Assembly: GCA_009746045.1 (NCBI GenBank)
Contig: RPFO01000240.1
Location: 754,042 to 818,041 of the forward strand
DNA length: 64,000 nt
Direction of reading: 5' to 3'
Source: Mesostigma viride
Lineage: Eukaryota; Streptophyta; Mesostigmatophyceae; Mesostigmatales; Mesostigmataceae
The first letter of the stretch is position 1; the number at the start of each line of letters is the position of its first letter. Below are positions 33,037 through 45,063 of this stretch, piece after piece. The position numbers were made by a program, and so were the translations under genes. Under the pieces are notes generated by a model, which worked only from the letters and a program-made list of their open reading frames with translations, did not search any database and was not told where the DNA came from.

Positions 33037-33895
33037 CGTGATCGGTCAGTGGGCTGAACGTGTGCTCGGTCAGTGGGCTGAACGTGTGCTTGGTCAGTAG
33101 TTGGAACGTGTGCTTGGTCAGTATGGGGAACCCTTGCTCGGTCAGTGGGTGGAACATGTGCTTGGTCAGTATGGGGAAGCTGTGCTCGGTCAGTGGGTGG
33201 AACGTGTGCTTGGTCAGTATGGGGAACCCTTGCTTGGTCAGTGGGTGGAACGTGTGCTTGGTCAGTGGGTGGAACGTGTGCTTGGTCAGTGGGTGGAATG
33301 TGTGCTTGGTCAGTGGGTGGAACGCGTGCTTGGTCAGTGGGTGGAATGTTTGCTTGGTCAGTGGGTGGAACGCGTGCTTGGTCAGTGGGTGGCACGTGTG
33401 CTTGGTCAGTGGGTGGCACGTGTGCTTGGTCAGTATGGGGAACCCTTGCTTGGTCAGTGGGTGGAACGTGTGCTTGGTCAGTGGGTGGAACGTGTGCTTG
33501 GTCAGTGGGTGGAACGCGTGCTTGGTCAGTGGGTGGAATGTTTGCTTGGTCAGTGGGTGGAACGCGTGCTTGGTCAGTGGGCTGAACGTGTGCTTGGTCA
33601 GTGGGTGGAACGTGTGCTTCGTCAGTGGGTGGGATGTGTGCTTGGTCAGTGGGTGGCACGTGTGCGTGGTCAGTAGTTGGAACGTGTGCTTGGTCAGCAT
33701 GGGGAACCCGTGCTCGGTCAGTGGGTGGAACGTGTGCTTGGTCAGTGGGTGGCACGTGTGCTTGGTCAGTGGGTGGAACGTGTGCTTGGTCAGTGGGTGG
33801 AACGTGTGCTTGGTCAGTGGGTGGAACGTGTGCTTGGTCAGTATGGGGAAGCCGTGCGTGGTCAGTGGGCTAAAAGTGTGCTTGGTCAACAGCGG
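33037..33895. repeat. Minisatellite B, right block
   Basis: Same 24-bp family as 31107-32240. It also contains a distinct variant, GGTCAGTATGGGGAACCC, that occurs repeatedly here and is absent from the left block. The two blocks have therefore evolved separately since, or despite, the insertion. Confidence 0.93.
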
Positions 33896-36110
33896 GGGTG
33901 GGAGGATTACCATTCAAATGATAGCTCTTTAAAACATGCCAAAGGCAGAGACACTATCTCCTTTAATGCATCAATATAGTGATTCATCAGAATTGCCAAA
34001 ATGCAGGGTAAAGGTCAGTTTCATGAAAATGAACAAAACAAATTTGAGCTCAAAATCCAAAGGTTGTTTCCCCGGCCGTTTGCTTGGGCTTGATGCTCAG
34101 GATACCACGCCGTGTCCATGCCATCCCCCGCAGGCAGAATACCTGCTTTTAAAACAACAGCCACGCAGATGCAGCCAAAACAGGAACACTTCCCGTGGGT
34201 GACTGCAACACAATGGGAAAATAGTGCGCGAGTGCAGGAAAAGGAATGGAGAGGCATTCGCATGTGTCCCCGACCGAAATACAACAAAAAAGAGCGGGAA
34301 TCATACCTGCCATGCGGGAAGTGACGCAACAAATGTTGTTGCCGACATGCTGTTATGGAACTGCCCGGTAGGCAAACTGCCCCTCCCTATCCACTCTTGA
34401 CGTGAACACAATGGAAGAGACCGACTGGAAGCCAAAATGGGCATGGGACACCGTTCCAAAGCCCAGCAAACAACAAACGCAGCTTACCTTTGTCAGAACA
34501 GGTGCCACCTTCTCACCCCGACAGTCATCTTCCCAGCAATGTTCTCCAAGAGCTCGCGGCACCCACAGTCCAGGCGCTTCAAAGACCCGTCATGAAAGGC
34601 CCGTCATTGTACCCCGTTTCAAAGCGTGCAACCATGAAAACGTAGCTTGCCTTACAGGCACGACCTACTCAACAGGTGGCTGTCGACAGCCATCCCGTCT
34701 TCCGGCGGCCATCATTTGAAATTTCATGGTGGGCCCCGATGCTGCACGCTGCTGAAGTAGTGGGCCGTCCACGCGGTACCCTTCCGTCCCCTGCTGGAAT
34801 AGCCCGTGCTCCTCTGCGCTCGGGAGAGAAATAGTAGCGACCGTAGGCGCTGAAATTCGTTTCCGTATCTCATTTCTCAGTTACATGCTCCTTCGCTGCG
34901 CTCCGGAGAGGTACTGTATAGTAGTACGGTGCTCGCTTCGCTTGCCGCTTGCTGTGCTCGCTGTGCGCTTTCAGCGCAGCTTGCTTCGCTCGCTGGGCGC
35001 CTCGCGTGTACAGTATCTGTGATATTTGCGATTCTTCCGTCGATCTCCGGAGTGCCCCCAAATGGCTGATTTTTCAGCCACAATTCACTACCTAATTATC
35101 GGCGATACTCCCCTAATTTTGCAACCAACGGTCACGAAGTTCGCTTTATATAGGGTAAAGGATAAGGATATGACAATACTCTTGCTTTTAGGTCGGGTCA
35201 CCGGGCTCCATGGGGAAGCGAGACAGGGAAATCACAAATTTCACTTCAAAGTGCACTAGGGAACTACTTTTGTTTCAAAGTCCAAAACTGTTTCCTACAG
35301 TCGATAGGTTAAGTAAGGTGTAGGTTCACAGGTCATCCACATTCCACCTTGTGCGGCAAAGTGGCGGCGCACACTGCTAAGTGGTGCGGCGTAACCAACT
35401 TGGAAAACATCAAATGTGGCCTAGTGTCAATGGCATGCAGGCACTGAGGCTGTACGCTTCCAAAGCAGCACCAGACGCACTAGTGCGCGGAGTGGGGATC
35501 CCTGACATAACACACTTTCACCAAGTGTCCTGAGACAAAAAAATGGCAGAACCAACAACTAAACGGCGCGGAGCGGCGCAACGCCAGACTACATACTTCC
35601 CTTTAGAAGTCCAGAAAGACTTAGTCGAAAATTGATCATGTGTAGTACCGAAGGACGCACCCCCAAAATAGGAATGTCAACATGTCGTACCAGCTCAGAG
35701 AGACACCGTACGAACTAGGAAACCAAAATATCAATGACGCGAAAATAGATCACGCACAAAGCGCAACGCTAGGGCTAAAACTACATAATTCAAAAAACCT
35801 GTTTGGATTACCACATCGAAGTGCCAATAGTACCTGCACGTACATAAATCACATGTCAAAAATATCTTCGGCAGATTTCCCCGCCACATCACTCAAAACC
35901 TCAGACATATACGACGGCCCAGCAACATGATGGGCAAACTGCAGCAGAGAGCACAAGACAGAAGACACAAGGCAGAGAGCACAAGACTTGGGTGAATCAA
36001 ACACTACACATAGCCACGCACCAGCACCGTCATGGATGGATGCATGCCCAACTGTAATAATTTTTTTTTCTGTGATGTGTGGTTCTTTGCTTTTTCCCAA
36101 CGTACGCCAG
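33896..36110 (+). other. 3' part of intron 5
   Basis: No gene recognised. The block at 34880-35165 is a diverged relative of 30520-30770: both have CTGCGCTCC, then ATT(C/T)..CCGTCGAT, then CAGCCACAATT, then a CGGTCACGAA/CGGTCACCAA stretch and TATATAGG. The intron ends CTTTTTCCCAACGTACGCCAG. Confidence 0.65.
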
Positions 36111-36318
36111 CAACATGATGGACAAGATGGAGCTATCCAAGGGCAGCTCCTATCACTCTGACACCAAAGTCGCAGACATCATCTTTGGTGGCCTGTGCGC
36201 TCTCTACGTGGTGCCACCTGTCCTCCTGGCACTGCTGCGCATGTTCCGAGGCATTGTCGTGCTGATGGACTGGATGGCATCGCACTTACCTTTCAGCATC
36301 TTCTTTGCGTTTGGAAGG
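36111..36318 (+). CDS. CALS/GSL: Callose synthase exon 6, membrane segment
   Basis: This 208-bp exon gives the last base of residue 496 and residues 497-565. NMMDKMELSKGSSYHSDTK is a polar loop, followed by the hydrophobic stretch ADIIFGGLCALYVVPPVLLA and then MFRGIVVLMDWMASHLPFS. The order fits the family's Y-x-x-A-V-x-x-Y-V-L-P-N-I-L-A region before the PKLYVGRGMHE block. Donor is GGAAGG|GTAGGT, phase 0. Confidence 0.92.
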
Positions 36319-37782
36319 GTAGGTGGCTTTCCCCCTTTGGATGGGTAGGTGCCTTGCCCATTCGTGGACTACGCTCCAATGATGGGTACTGCTGTGGCAT
36401 ATCACGCGCATCGTTTAGTTTAGTTTACTATTCTTTGTCAGCCTTCAAGCTTAGCTGTCAGCACCACCTGCATGGGCACTGCGTGCAAAAACACCTCATG
36501 TGCTGATTGCGTTTTCTGCTGGGTTGGCAAATACACCGTACTAAGCCGCAAAAATACGAGAGTACGCGTACCAAACACCTTGGCGGTCAACACGCGCATT
36601 TTTTAATGTACGGGAACTGGACTTGAATTTTGCGGGGTACCAGCGGGCAGCGCGGTGCCAGTACTGGGGTCTTGGCGCGGCGTTTCACTCCCCGTTCGAG
36701 ATTTTTACGAAAACTAGATGCGAACGGGTTCTTTGCGTCAAGCGTGCGCAAGCCTTACAAATTGTTTGGCTCAATGTGGCCTAGGAATAATTTTAGATGT
36801 AAGTTGGTGCGAAAGCCAACAATAATGCATTATGTCAGCATATGCGACGCGCAAGTGAAGGTGTGATACTGGTCGTTATGCTGCAATATAGCGAGGTGCG
36901 GTCAGCCGGGTCAGGCCAGTGCAACAGCGATTTTCAGTTAGCAGCCGTGCATACATATTTATGCCGAAGGTCCTGAGTGGGATTGTGAGGTAAAAACGAA
37001 AGAACAAATCAGGAATCCTTATGTGTTCAAACCGGTATCTGTGACGAAGTACCACTAGCTCGCAGTTTGCAACAAGAACTTTTCATGCGGCTACCTCATC
37101 ATCGACTCCTCTTCATAATGTCTTAGTAGCTGCAGATCGCCAAACGGCTGGTTCCCACAGACGAGATGGCTGCCAGGCTGCTGGTTGCCGAGTTCTCAAG
37201 ATAGGATTAAATGCAGCCGGTGCCCACCTGGATGTTGTCAACCAATTTAAGCACACCAAATGTTCTCAACCAATTCACATCAACGTCATGAACAAGCATG
37301 CTATATTGTGTGATAAAGTTTGAAATGACAAGTTTTGTTAATTATTATCAATGCTGGTAGTGTTTTTCATATGGATGCACTGCAACCCTTTAAAAAAGTC
37401 ACAGGTAGTTTGGGCCCGCGTACTTTGGAGCCGGAAGTATATACTCAGTTTTTCAGGCCCCACGTATTGTCAACGCGCGTACCGTATTTGCCAACCGGGG
37501 TTCTCCGTTGTTAGGGGCTGTAGGCATTAGGGCTTGTGGACAAGATCTGGGCTGCCGACTAGTTTCATGCTTTTGTATGAAGGCATTCAATTAAGGTTCC
37601 ATTTTGTCTCAATCGATAATTGCTCTAGCTGAGAGCATCAAAAACCGCCTGCTCACAGTTAATTCATGCACATGGGCTGAATATCGTTTTTTTCATTTGA
37701 GGCTTCTGACAGTACAGGATGTGTCTGGTTGGCCCCCCCTTGCTGGATCTGCTGGCTGGACACTTGCTAACTGGCCCTGCAG
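36319..37782 (+). mobile_element. Intron 6 with a 975-bp TIR element at 36522-37496
   Basis: Within this intron GGTTGGCAAATAC (36522) and GTATTTGCCAACC (37484-37496) form a perfect 13-bp inverted repeat. The element shares internal sequence (GGGGTACCAGCGGGCAG and a following Cys/GC-rich stretch) with the hAT-like element at 16044 and with the inverted block at 1330-1705. An imperfect 8-bp flank match is possible (GTTTTCTG against GTTCTCCG) if the element is taken as CTGGGTTGG...CCAACCGGG. No transposase seen. The rest of the intron is featureless. Confidence 0.65.
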
Positions 37783-37835
37783 TCGAGGGAGTACGTGGCG
37801 CGCACGATGGGAGAGCCCTTTGGTGTCGTTCTCAA
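37783..37835 (+). CDS. CALS/GSL: Callose synthase exon 7 (53 bp)
   Basis: The smallest exon: residues 566-582 plus two bases. SREYVARTMGEPFGVVLK, with the final Lys split across the intron, corresponds to the family's P-x-LYVGRGMHE-x-x-x-x-LFK. It follows CTGGCCCTGCAG and ends CTCAA|GTAAGC, phase 2. Residue spacing to both neighbouring exons is gap-free against the plant pattern. Confidence 0.88.
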
Positions 37836-37979
37836 GTAAGCATCACGTGTGCCCCCATCCCCTCTATGCCTGATGTACGCAACAGTATGCCTGTACCTCC
37901 TACATAGATCATGTAGGCTATACATGCGTGCCCTTATTCCCCTCTACAATGTCTCAGGCTGGCCTCGGGTAGCTCTAAA

Positions 37980-38160
37980 TAGCGCTGGAACCTTTTTGCC
38001 ACTGCGGCAATACGGTCCGGCACTAGTTATAGCAGGCGATGACCACTTGCCGGTACAATCAAGTTTATGCGCGCATCAACTTGAGTGTACCGGCGAGTGG
38101 TTACCGCTGGCTAAATAGTGCCGGACCGTATTGCCGCAGTGGCAAAAGGTTCCGGCGTTA
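37980..38160. repeat. 181-bp foldback (near-perfect inverted repeat)
   Basis: The left arm starts TAGCGCTGGAACCTTTTTGC and the right arm ends GCAAAAGGTTCCGGCGTTA. The arms match for about 85 bp with few mismatches, around a central ATGCGCGCAT at 38067-38076. It is either a foldback MITE or, if transcribed in the sense of the intron, a long RNA hairpin. No target duplication is obvious. Confidence 0.85.
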
Positions 38161-39600
38161 CATATTATTTTGTATTCAAACCCTTGGATGGTGTCCAACT
38201 GGTTCCTAATAGTAGTTACCAGTTGCACTTTGCATTATAAGGTCCACAAACCAACCTAAGAACAATTTTACCATCCATATTGAGACCAAAGCACACACAT
38301 ATATATAGTTACTTGGGGGTCATGCCATTGGTCATGTTGCACTGTCCTATGGGTACATATTAAGGACCCCGCCCCCCCCTGGGGGGGCCGCTGGGTGGGA
38401 GACATGACACACTTATCATGCATTATTGGACGTTTAGACGGTGAAGTTGACCCTGGCCTCGTAAAGGCAGTTGCACAGGTAACTGGGCATGGCTACTGAA
38501 CACTGACACCGGAGGTTGTCCCAGGGGCCCATCAGTCAGATCTAAAATAACTGGTCACCAAAAATAGGGACCAGTTTCCTTGGTACAATTGCTATCATTG
38601 CAAGACAAGTTTCCTAGTCCATGTTGTCAAAAAACATCATAGATGGCAAGGCATGCATAGTTTCATCAATCCCAGCCTACAGAACATGCACTATAGCATC
38701 CAAACATAGATAACAACGCCAATGCACAGCTGCACTCCTACGTATCATTGCATGGTACAAGGGCGAAGACTATAGCCAACACACATACTACCACATGCTC
38801 ATTTTTTCTCACATGGCGGTGCTCTAATAAGCGTGTTCCAAAACGCCTAGCATGGTGACAATACTAGTTGAAGCTCATTTTATGCTGGGCTTGCTTATAT
38901 TAGCTGCTAATCGCACGAAGCAACAACACAGCAACAAGAGGCATTGTCACGGTAGTGGTGATCTTTGAGCTTTACATGTTGCCATGCTGTCACTACATGG
39001 GCTCAATTTGTCAATCCCTACATACTTGGTCGAGGTCAAGTGTGACCGGGTAAAGGATAGCTGGTAGTGCCTCTGACTATACCATGTAAACTTGTCAACA
39101 GTACATATGAGCCCTTGAAAATGTTTTGGGGTTCTCCCAGGGGAGGTCTTGTTTAAGGGGAGGTGGCACCCCAAAACCCAAAAAATCTGACATATGCTAA
39201 TATCACTTGAAATTCATTTGCACAATGCTGAATTATGATTGGGGGCACTAAATAACATCTCTAGTGAGTTGTCCATGCACTTGTTGGGGGTACTACCCCC
39301 ATATATACGCCAATAATGCGCTATAAGTAGCAAAAGACGCTAATTAGGGCTGGGTATGCCCCAGCCAATGCACTTATTTGTTGGCTACCAAAAATCAAGG
39401 TCATGTAGTTCCCTGAGTTTGTAGCTTACTGAGCTATTTACATCATGGAAATGGCAAAACCTTGAACAGTTATTAATTTTCCCGCAAAACAGGTCATTTT
39501 TTACCGGACATTGGGAATAAACATATCATAAACACTTCCGATAAGGCCACAAAATCAACAAAAATTCCTGCTAACAGGGGGACAGCAGTGTTCCAAGTCC
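38161..39600 (+). other. Intron 7 interior, no gene recognised
   Basis: It contains a C7-T-G7 palindrome near 38372-38387 and sequence loosely related to the right part of the piggyBac-like family 2 (GGGGTCATG..ATTGGTCAT). Nothing else seen. Confidence 0.6.
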
Positions 39601-39986
39601 CAGGTCATTCCGACAAGTCTAGCTCAAGTTATTGCGTCAGACGTGTTTTCAGAAAAATGCCCGCTAAAACAGAAAATGTCACTATATCAGCCCTTGTAAG
39701 CATCCTGCACAAGGCAGGCAGGGCAAAACCAATCCCCCTTGGGCTCCTTAGTCAACGGGGGGTCAGCGCAGCACCCATGCAGTCCTCCCTTGCACCCGAA
39801 TGTGCTGCACAGCAGGAAAGGGACACCGTCAATTTCATCCGGGGACGCACATGCAAGGCAAGGAATATCATCAACATCATTCTCATCATCACCACTACCT
39901 TCCCCATCGTCCCCCTGCCCCTCCCTTTGCATCACGTCGTGGCAGCCACCCTTAACACAGGTCATTCCGACAAGTCTAGCTCAAGT
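39601..39986 (-). pseudogene. PHD-finger open frame flanked by 29-bp direct repeats
   Basis: A minus-strand frame from 39965 to 39687 (92 codons) has an acidic stretch followed by a C4HC3 PHD-finger pattern: CLAC, then LLCSTFGC, HGCC, and PLTKEPKGDWFCPAC. PHD fingers read histone H3 tails and also occur in some transposon proteins. The frame is short for a gene and ends soon after the last Cys pair. The whole unit lies between two identical 29-bp sequences (CAGGTCATTCCGACAAGTCT, continuing AGCTCAAGT) at 39601-39629 and 39958-39986. Antisense to the host gene. It may be a retroposed or captured domain. Confidence 0.55.
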
Positions 39987-40734
39987 AATAAGGTTATGCG
40001 TGCTAAAACCTGAACATAAGCTTAAGGGGGGGTTTCTTTGTATATGGCCACTTAGGCATGCTCTTTTTCATCCAAAAAGCCAGAAAGCATGCCCCACTCG
40101 ATCACAAAACATAAGCAAACGGCTAGGCACCACATCTTCCCTCACCTGCCCTCGGCATGGCCAACCTTGCCATCGCAAGCATAGCAACACGATCGCTAGG
40201 CATACATGCCAAGAGAGCATACACTATACTCTACCCAAGGTTACCTTGTAAACTTCATGCCAAGAACTCAGCAAACCTATGATCAAAAGCACATATAATT
40301 AACTCTAGCACACTGATGACGACACATGCTCAAGGTTGGGGGTCACTGTGGCACGCACTGATGGGTTTCCTAGACGACCACTCACTACCTGACAAGGCGC
40401 TACAGTAAGGACCACTCAGAAAGCAAGTAAACACAAACACACTTTACATGCCATCAACATGGATCAAATCCATGCTGAATATGTTGTGAAGTACAAAGGG
40501 GTGGCCACGCACCTCATACTCCTTCACCGTCCCTCGAGCATGGCCAGACTTATAAGTACGTGAATAGCAATAATGATTATGGCACTAACATGCATTACCA
40601 GCATTTTCTATGTTTCTCCCAGGTTAGAGTGTAAGGGTTATGCCAACCAAGCTTACCAACACAGCAACAACTCCTTAACTGCCCTACCCGACATGGGCAA
40701 CAAACTGGAAATATGGAGGGCAAGGAACCAAGGA
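39987..40734 (+). other. Intron 7 interior, no gene recognised
   Basis: Featureless apart from short GCATGGCC-type repeats near 40150 and 40540. Confidence 0.6.
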
Positions 40735-41800
40735 GATCATGGCATACAAATCTTGCATGCAGTCAACCATGTCAACCATGGTTGGCTCAGCAACATTGCT
40801 GTCTTGTCACATCATCATAACAAGGAAAGCTCAAATAAACCAATGATGGCAGCTATCTACATGCAGTCACACAAATGCAATATCTCCAACATGATCGTCG
40901 ATAAAACACTTCCTCCCCTGCACGATGAAATGCAAAGAAACCGGTGGCGGCCGTTCAGCTTCTGACCGCTGTGATGCTTGCGAGGAAAGGGTGCGTCACT
41001 ATCACACAACAAGAAGCGTCCATATGCACAACATCCTTGCCAGAACACGTGCTATGAAATCCCTTACGCCTTCCCTAGGATCTATCGGCTGAGACTGAAG
41101 CGGATTTGATCAAGACATCAACGAAAACAAGCTAAAGCTGCCAGGTATTCGTCAACACGACGGCAAGCAACTGAGAGTTAACTGGCGGAAACTGACCAAA
41201 ACGAACGCAAAAAACTTCGAACGATGAGCTCTTCGAAGAAAGAACTGATAGTAGATAACAGTCGCCACAAATCTATACCTTGCCCTCGTAGATCCCTCGC
41301 CCAGGCGCGCAACAACGGCCGTTCTTCCATGGAAGGTTCCGACATGCACTGCGCAGGCCTGAAAAAATACTTACCGAGAATGGCCGAAAATGTAGCAAAA
41401 AGCACCCGTTCGGTTTAGAACTCGATGCTACCGATATGAATTCATCCTTCACGGTCAAAAAGACCCCCTAAACTGAGAATTTACTGCCGCAATCACGAAT
41501 TCTATTTTATTCCGCGCGACCAAAAAATGCAGATTACCCCCCATGCCGATGGCAGTAAAAGAAAGCAGCGATATTGTAGACCAGCCACTTGCCGCCGCAA
41601 TCCAACATCATTAAATCATCGTCTTCAACATCCAAGTTTTTTTTTTGCATTTCTCTAGCCCTACATTGCTAGTTTCGCCTAAACGCAGTCGCCATGGCCA
41701 CTTCCGCAAGTGGTGCGCGCACAGAGCACCCACTTTTCACGTGACGGCCGGTGCCGCGAATTTTTTCGCGCGGAAAATATTCGGCGCGCCACGTCCCCTT
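40735..41800 (-). mobile_element. Inverted relative of the hAT-like element, with decayed gene fragment
   Basis: Read on the minus strand this follows 16280-17090 in order, including the TGCATGCAGTCAACCATGTC region, the AAACGGTTTCTTT region and the gene fragment. The fragment's ATG is at 41650 and its GTAAGT donor follows 41375. The first block has three in-frame stops where the copy at 16349 is open. The second block KNGRCCAPGRGIYEGK (about 41335-41285) lacks the AG acceptor. Element ends are not clear. Confidence 0.65.
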
Positions 41801-42261
41801 AAATAACAGATTCTGCCCTTAATCTCCCTTGTAGGGAAGATTTCATTTCTGTTTGAGCGATGAACCTGCCCTGTATCTTTTGATCAGTACTCCCCCGGCC
41901 CTTGGCCCCCCATCCCTCCTCCTTGGTAGCCTGGCCTCATCAATGCACCTGGTTTCGCACCCACGTGTGCAGGTACGTGGCATAAGTTTCCAGTTGCGTA
42001 CCACGCACCAGGTAAACACCCTCATGAATGGGCCAATATTACCCCCCCAGATATCCTGAGGGTGGTGTTCCAGCGTCCTGGACGTATGTTTGTCTCCAGG
42101 CTGTGTCGCATGTTTGTTTGGTTGCATGTTTGGTTTGTTCTATGTCATGTGATTTGGTATGTAACGCTGCCATGACTGTACAAGTTTCCACTGAATTAAG
42201 ACATAATCGTGGCCCGCATGAATGGGTGCTGTTCATTATTGCTTGCATTATGCGCAAGCAG
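41801..42261 (+). other. 3' end of intron 7
   Basis: No gene recognised. The acceptor preceding exon 8 (GCGCAAGCAG) has a weak pyrimidine tract. Confidence 0.6.
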
Positions 42262-42322
42262 GTACACCATCTTTTGGCTGGTGCTGCTGGCATGCAAGCT
42301 CACCACCAGCTACTACCTCCAG
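42262..42322 (+). CDS. CALS/GSL: Callose synthase exon 8 (61 bp), membrane segment
   Basis: One base completes Lys 583, then residues 584-603 read YTIFWLVLLACKLTTSYYLQ. This matches the family's FKYT-x-FW-x-x-LL-x-SK-x-x-FSY membrane block without gaps. Donor CTCCAG|GTAAAC, phase 0. The exon is short but the protein match is unmistakable. Confidence 0.9.
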
Positions 42323-42554
42323 GTAAACTTCATGCTATAACTTCCCGAACTCGCGGCTTTCTCAAAACCGCACTCACTATATGCAAGGGAGCTTTCTCCC
42401 CCCTCCCCCCCCTCCTCCCTACCCAGTCAACACATCGTAGAACAGAGGGAAAGGTAACTCCTTGAATGCACTGTTGCTGACCTGTTCGGTGCCAGTTGTC
42501 ATTCAACTGGGCTGTGACCAGTGTAAATGTTTGCCACTGTGACATGCGCGATAC

Positions 42555-44270
42555 TTAACCCTTCATTTGACTGAGTCCGTTTTCGTGGTACCAGTCGAAG
42601 TCCCACCATTCTAACGGTCTGAATTTGTGCGCCTTGCAGGCGCCGCGCCAAAAATATTTTGATTGTGCAACCTGTCGGGATTGAAAGATGTAGACGTAAG
42701 CTTTCCATAGCCCTATTCAGACCGTACTTTGGACAAATGGCCAGGGAGATATACTCAATCAAAGTTGGGGGGGTACCATGGTCAAACGGGACCGTGAATG
42801 AAAATAATTGACATCCCCGGCTATGGCGGTGCATGCAAATGACTGGTACGAGAGCATGGCTTGGAATTTAGAACTCAAATTTTGTAGTCATTATCCTTGA
42901 GTGTTTAAAAGGTTATATCTCTGGCCGCGAAGCGTCTGGATGTGCGCAAGTATGTCTCTAGGTTCTTATCGCTGCGGCAGATCCTGTTAGCGGCCAGGCG
43001 GTGACAGTGCGTATGCTACCTTTTGTTCGGCAGCAAACGTCCTTATATTTGCGCGCAGATAGATTTGTTACGTTATTCTTGACATGTTGCATTAGTGATG
43101 ACGGCCAGGAAAGGTACGAGGCTATGTCCGTGAGGTGGGAGTGATGGCTCCCGCACAGCAGGTAATCTGCGGTTTTGACCTGGTACGTATATACATGTTA
43201 GCGTGTATATATTACAGTACCAAATTGTTCTATCGTTTATAAACTAGTTGTAAGCATGTAATCGATGTTTTTTGCTTGGCGTTTTGTTGCGTTAGTGCTT
43301 GTACGCGTTTGCTTGTGATGGTTGGGGAATCCCACTATGTCACGCAGATTTTGGACCAGATTTGATTGCTATTAGCTGAGGCTTCAACGAAACCAGAGAA
43401 GTAGCGTTTGGTATTGTCTCTAAACATGGTGGGCTTGATAACGGGATGCTTTTCCCTGCTCAGACATAGCGAGACAAGTGGTTTTCTGGCCAGCTCTAGG
43501 TACTGCTTCTTGGTTTGCTGGCCCAAGTTATCCTTCTTCTTGTGCGTCCATAGTGCATGCAAGGAACATGAATTGCCACGGCCTGCTTGTATGGAAGCAT
43601 AACCAGGTTAGTTCTTTTGTTTTTTCTATCATTGCCAATCATTGGAATTGCTTTACAGTGTGTTGGATGCATTGATAATGTAGCTCCTTGTGAACCCGTT
43701 ATACGCTTGGTTTTCGGCCTTGGCACAAGCTTTATACTTGTTGTATAGCATGCTGTTGTGATTTTCAAGCTGGAAATGTGTTTGGGAATCCATGTGTGGC
43801 CATCTATGATGTTTTGTGCCAAGTTGGAATTGAATGCCTATACGGTAGTGCTAGCAAACACCCCATAATAAGTGCAGCCGTTATAACGATCTGAGCTATT
43901 TTGGGCTGTATGCTAGCTAGCCTGTGCAGTTCTCTGGCATGTCATGTTGTGAATGTATCTATGGCATGCCTGTGATTATCTTATACTCCCCTCAAAGGGC
44001 CAGGGTCAGCAGATTTTGAGAAATGGTCCATATTGCATAATATATCTCTTGAACCCCATCTGGACCGTACCCCCTTGGGGGGGGGTGCTTTTTATAGTAG
44101 CTGTGGGGCATAGATATGTGACCAATTACATGACCCCAAAGTTATTTGATATATAAGCATGCTTGGTTCCAAGGGTGGGCCAGAAATTTTTTTGGGCTAG
44201 ATACTCTCGTACTTACTTAGATACCCATACTCAGTCCGTTACGGTGGTTCCAGTTGACACAGTTGAAGGC
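42555..44270. mobile_element. piggyBac-like non-autonomous element family 2, copy 2 (right end altered)
   Basis: Left side is TTAA (42555-42558) followed by CCCTTCATTTGACTGAGTCC. The body is nearly identical to 8815-10531 over about 1.7 kb. The right end reads CAGTTGAAGGCCC, where copy 1 has GAAGGGTTAA, so the terminal TTAA and one end base are lost. The element fills most of intron 8. Intron sequence 44271-44687 beyond it is pyrimidine-rich with nothing else recognised. Confidence 0.75.
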
Positions 44271-44687
44271 CCAATGAACCCCGTCCATTTCCCAGCCTGG
44301 CACTCTTGTTTGGTGTCTAATCGATAAAGGTCTGTGAACCCATGATTTTCTCCAAGAAGACCATGTTACAACCGGCCTACATAGAGGCTATATATAGCAC
44401 GTACTTTGATCGCACATGACAATATGTATAAAACAATACTTATTCGTGCACATGGAATGATATTAATATCTCTCATCCACATTTACAGTATGTATGCACA
44501 TTTCACAAACCAGTTGTTTCTCACCCCGGTCCTCCCGCAGCCTAGGTTATCTCAGCCTGTCATGTGCACCTCCTGTGCTCCCTTCTCATCCCTTGGCCCC
44601 CCTGGTTGCTTGATACATGCCCCGGCCTCAGCTCTTTCTCCTTCGTCATGTGCTTTCCTCACCTCGGCACTTGTGTCCAACCCCCAG

Positions 44688-44816
44688 ATCCAGCCGCTCA
44701 CGTTGCCCACGCGCCAGGTTTGGGGCTTCTGCGCGCTCTCCTACAGCTGGATCGAGACGCGTGCCGACTGCATCAACCTGGCCATGGTGCTCTCCATGTG
44801 GCTGCCTACAGGCCTG
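44688..44816 (+). CDS. CALS/GSL: Callose synthase exon 9
   Basis: This 129-bp exon (residues 604-646) is phase 0 at both ends. IQPLTLPTRQVW equals the family's I-x-PL-x-x-PT-K-x-I-M loop, and LAMVLSMWLPTGL starts the next membrane segment completed by exon 10. Acceptor CCAACCCCCAG, donor GGCCTG|GTGAGT. Confidence 0.93.
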
Positions 44817-45063
44817 GTGAGTGCGAAGACTGGTAAGAGTAAGCGTCACAAGTTCCAATGCAGTAGTATATTCCGTTAATGCACATAGAACCTGTGTGAC
44901 CATGCTGATCTCCATAGGCTATCGCCATGTAAGAATGCAGCAGGACCTATGTAGGGCATAGCTCAGGTGATGTGGGAGCCACGTCAGCCACAAGAAGTTG
45001 ACGTGTAACACAAGGTTTTTTGTGACCGTATGTTGCTATCATCGACGTTAGGTAGTTAAGATG
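44817..45063 (+). other. 5' part of intron 9
   Basis: No gene or repeat recognised. Confidence 0.6.

Noticed and set aside
31195-33932. Frames with HPLTKHTF or VCLVSGWN repeats
   Set aside because: They are translations of the 24-bp minisatellite; 24 is a multiple of 3, so any frame stays open.
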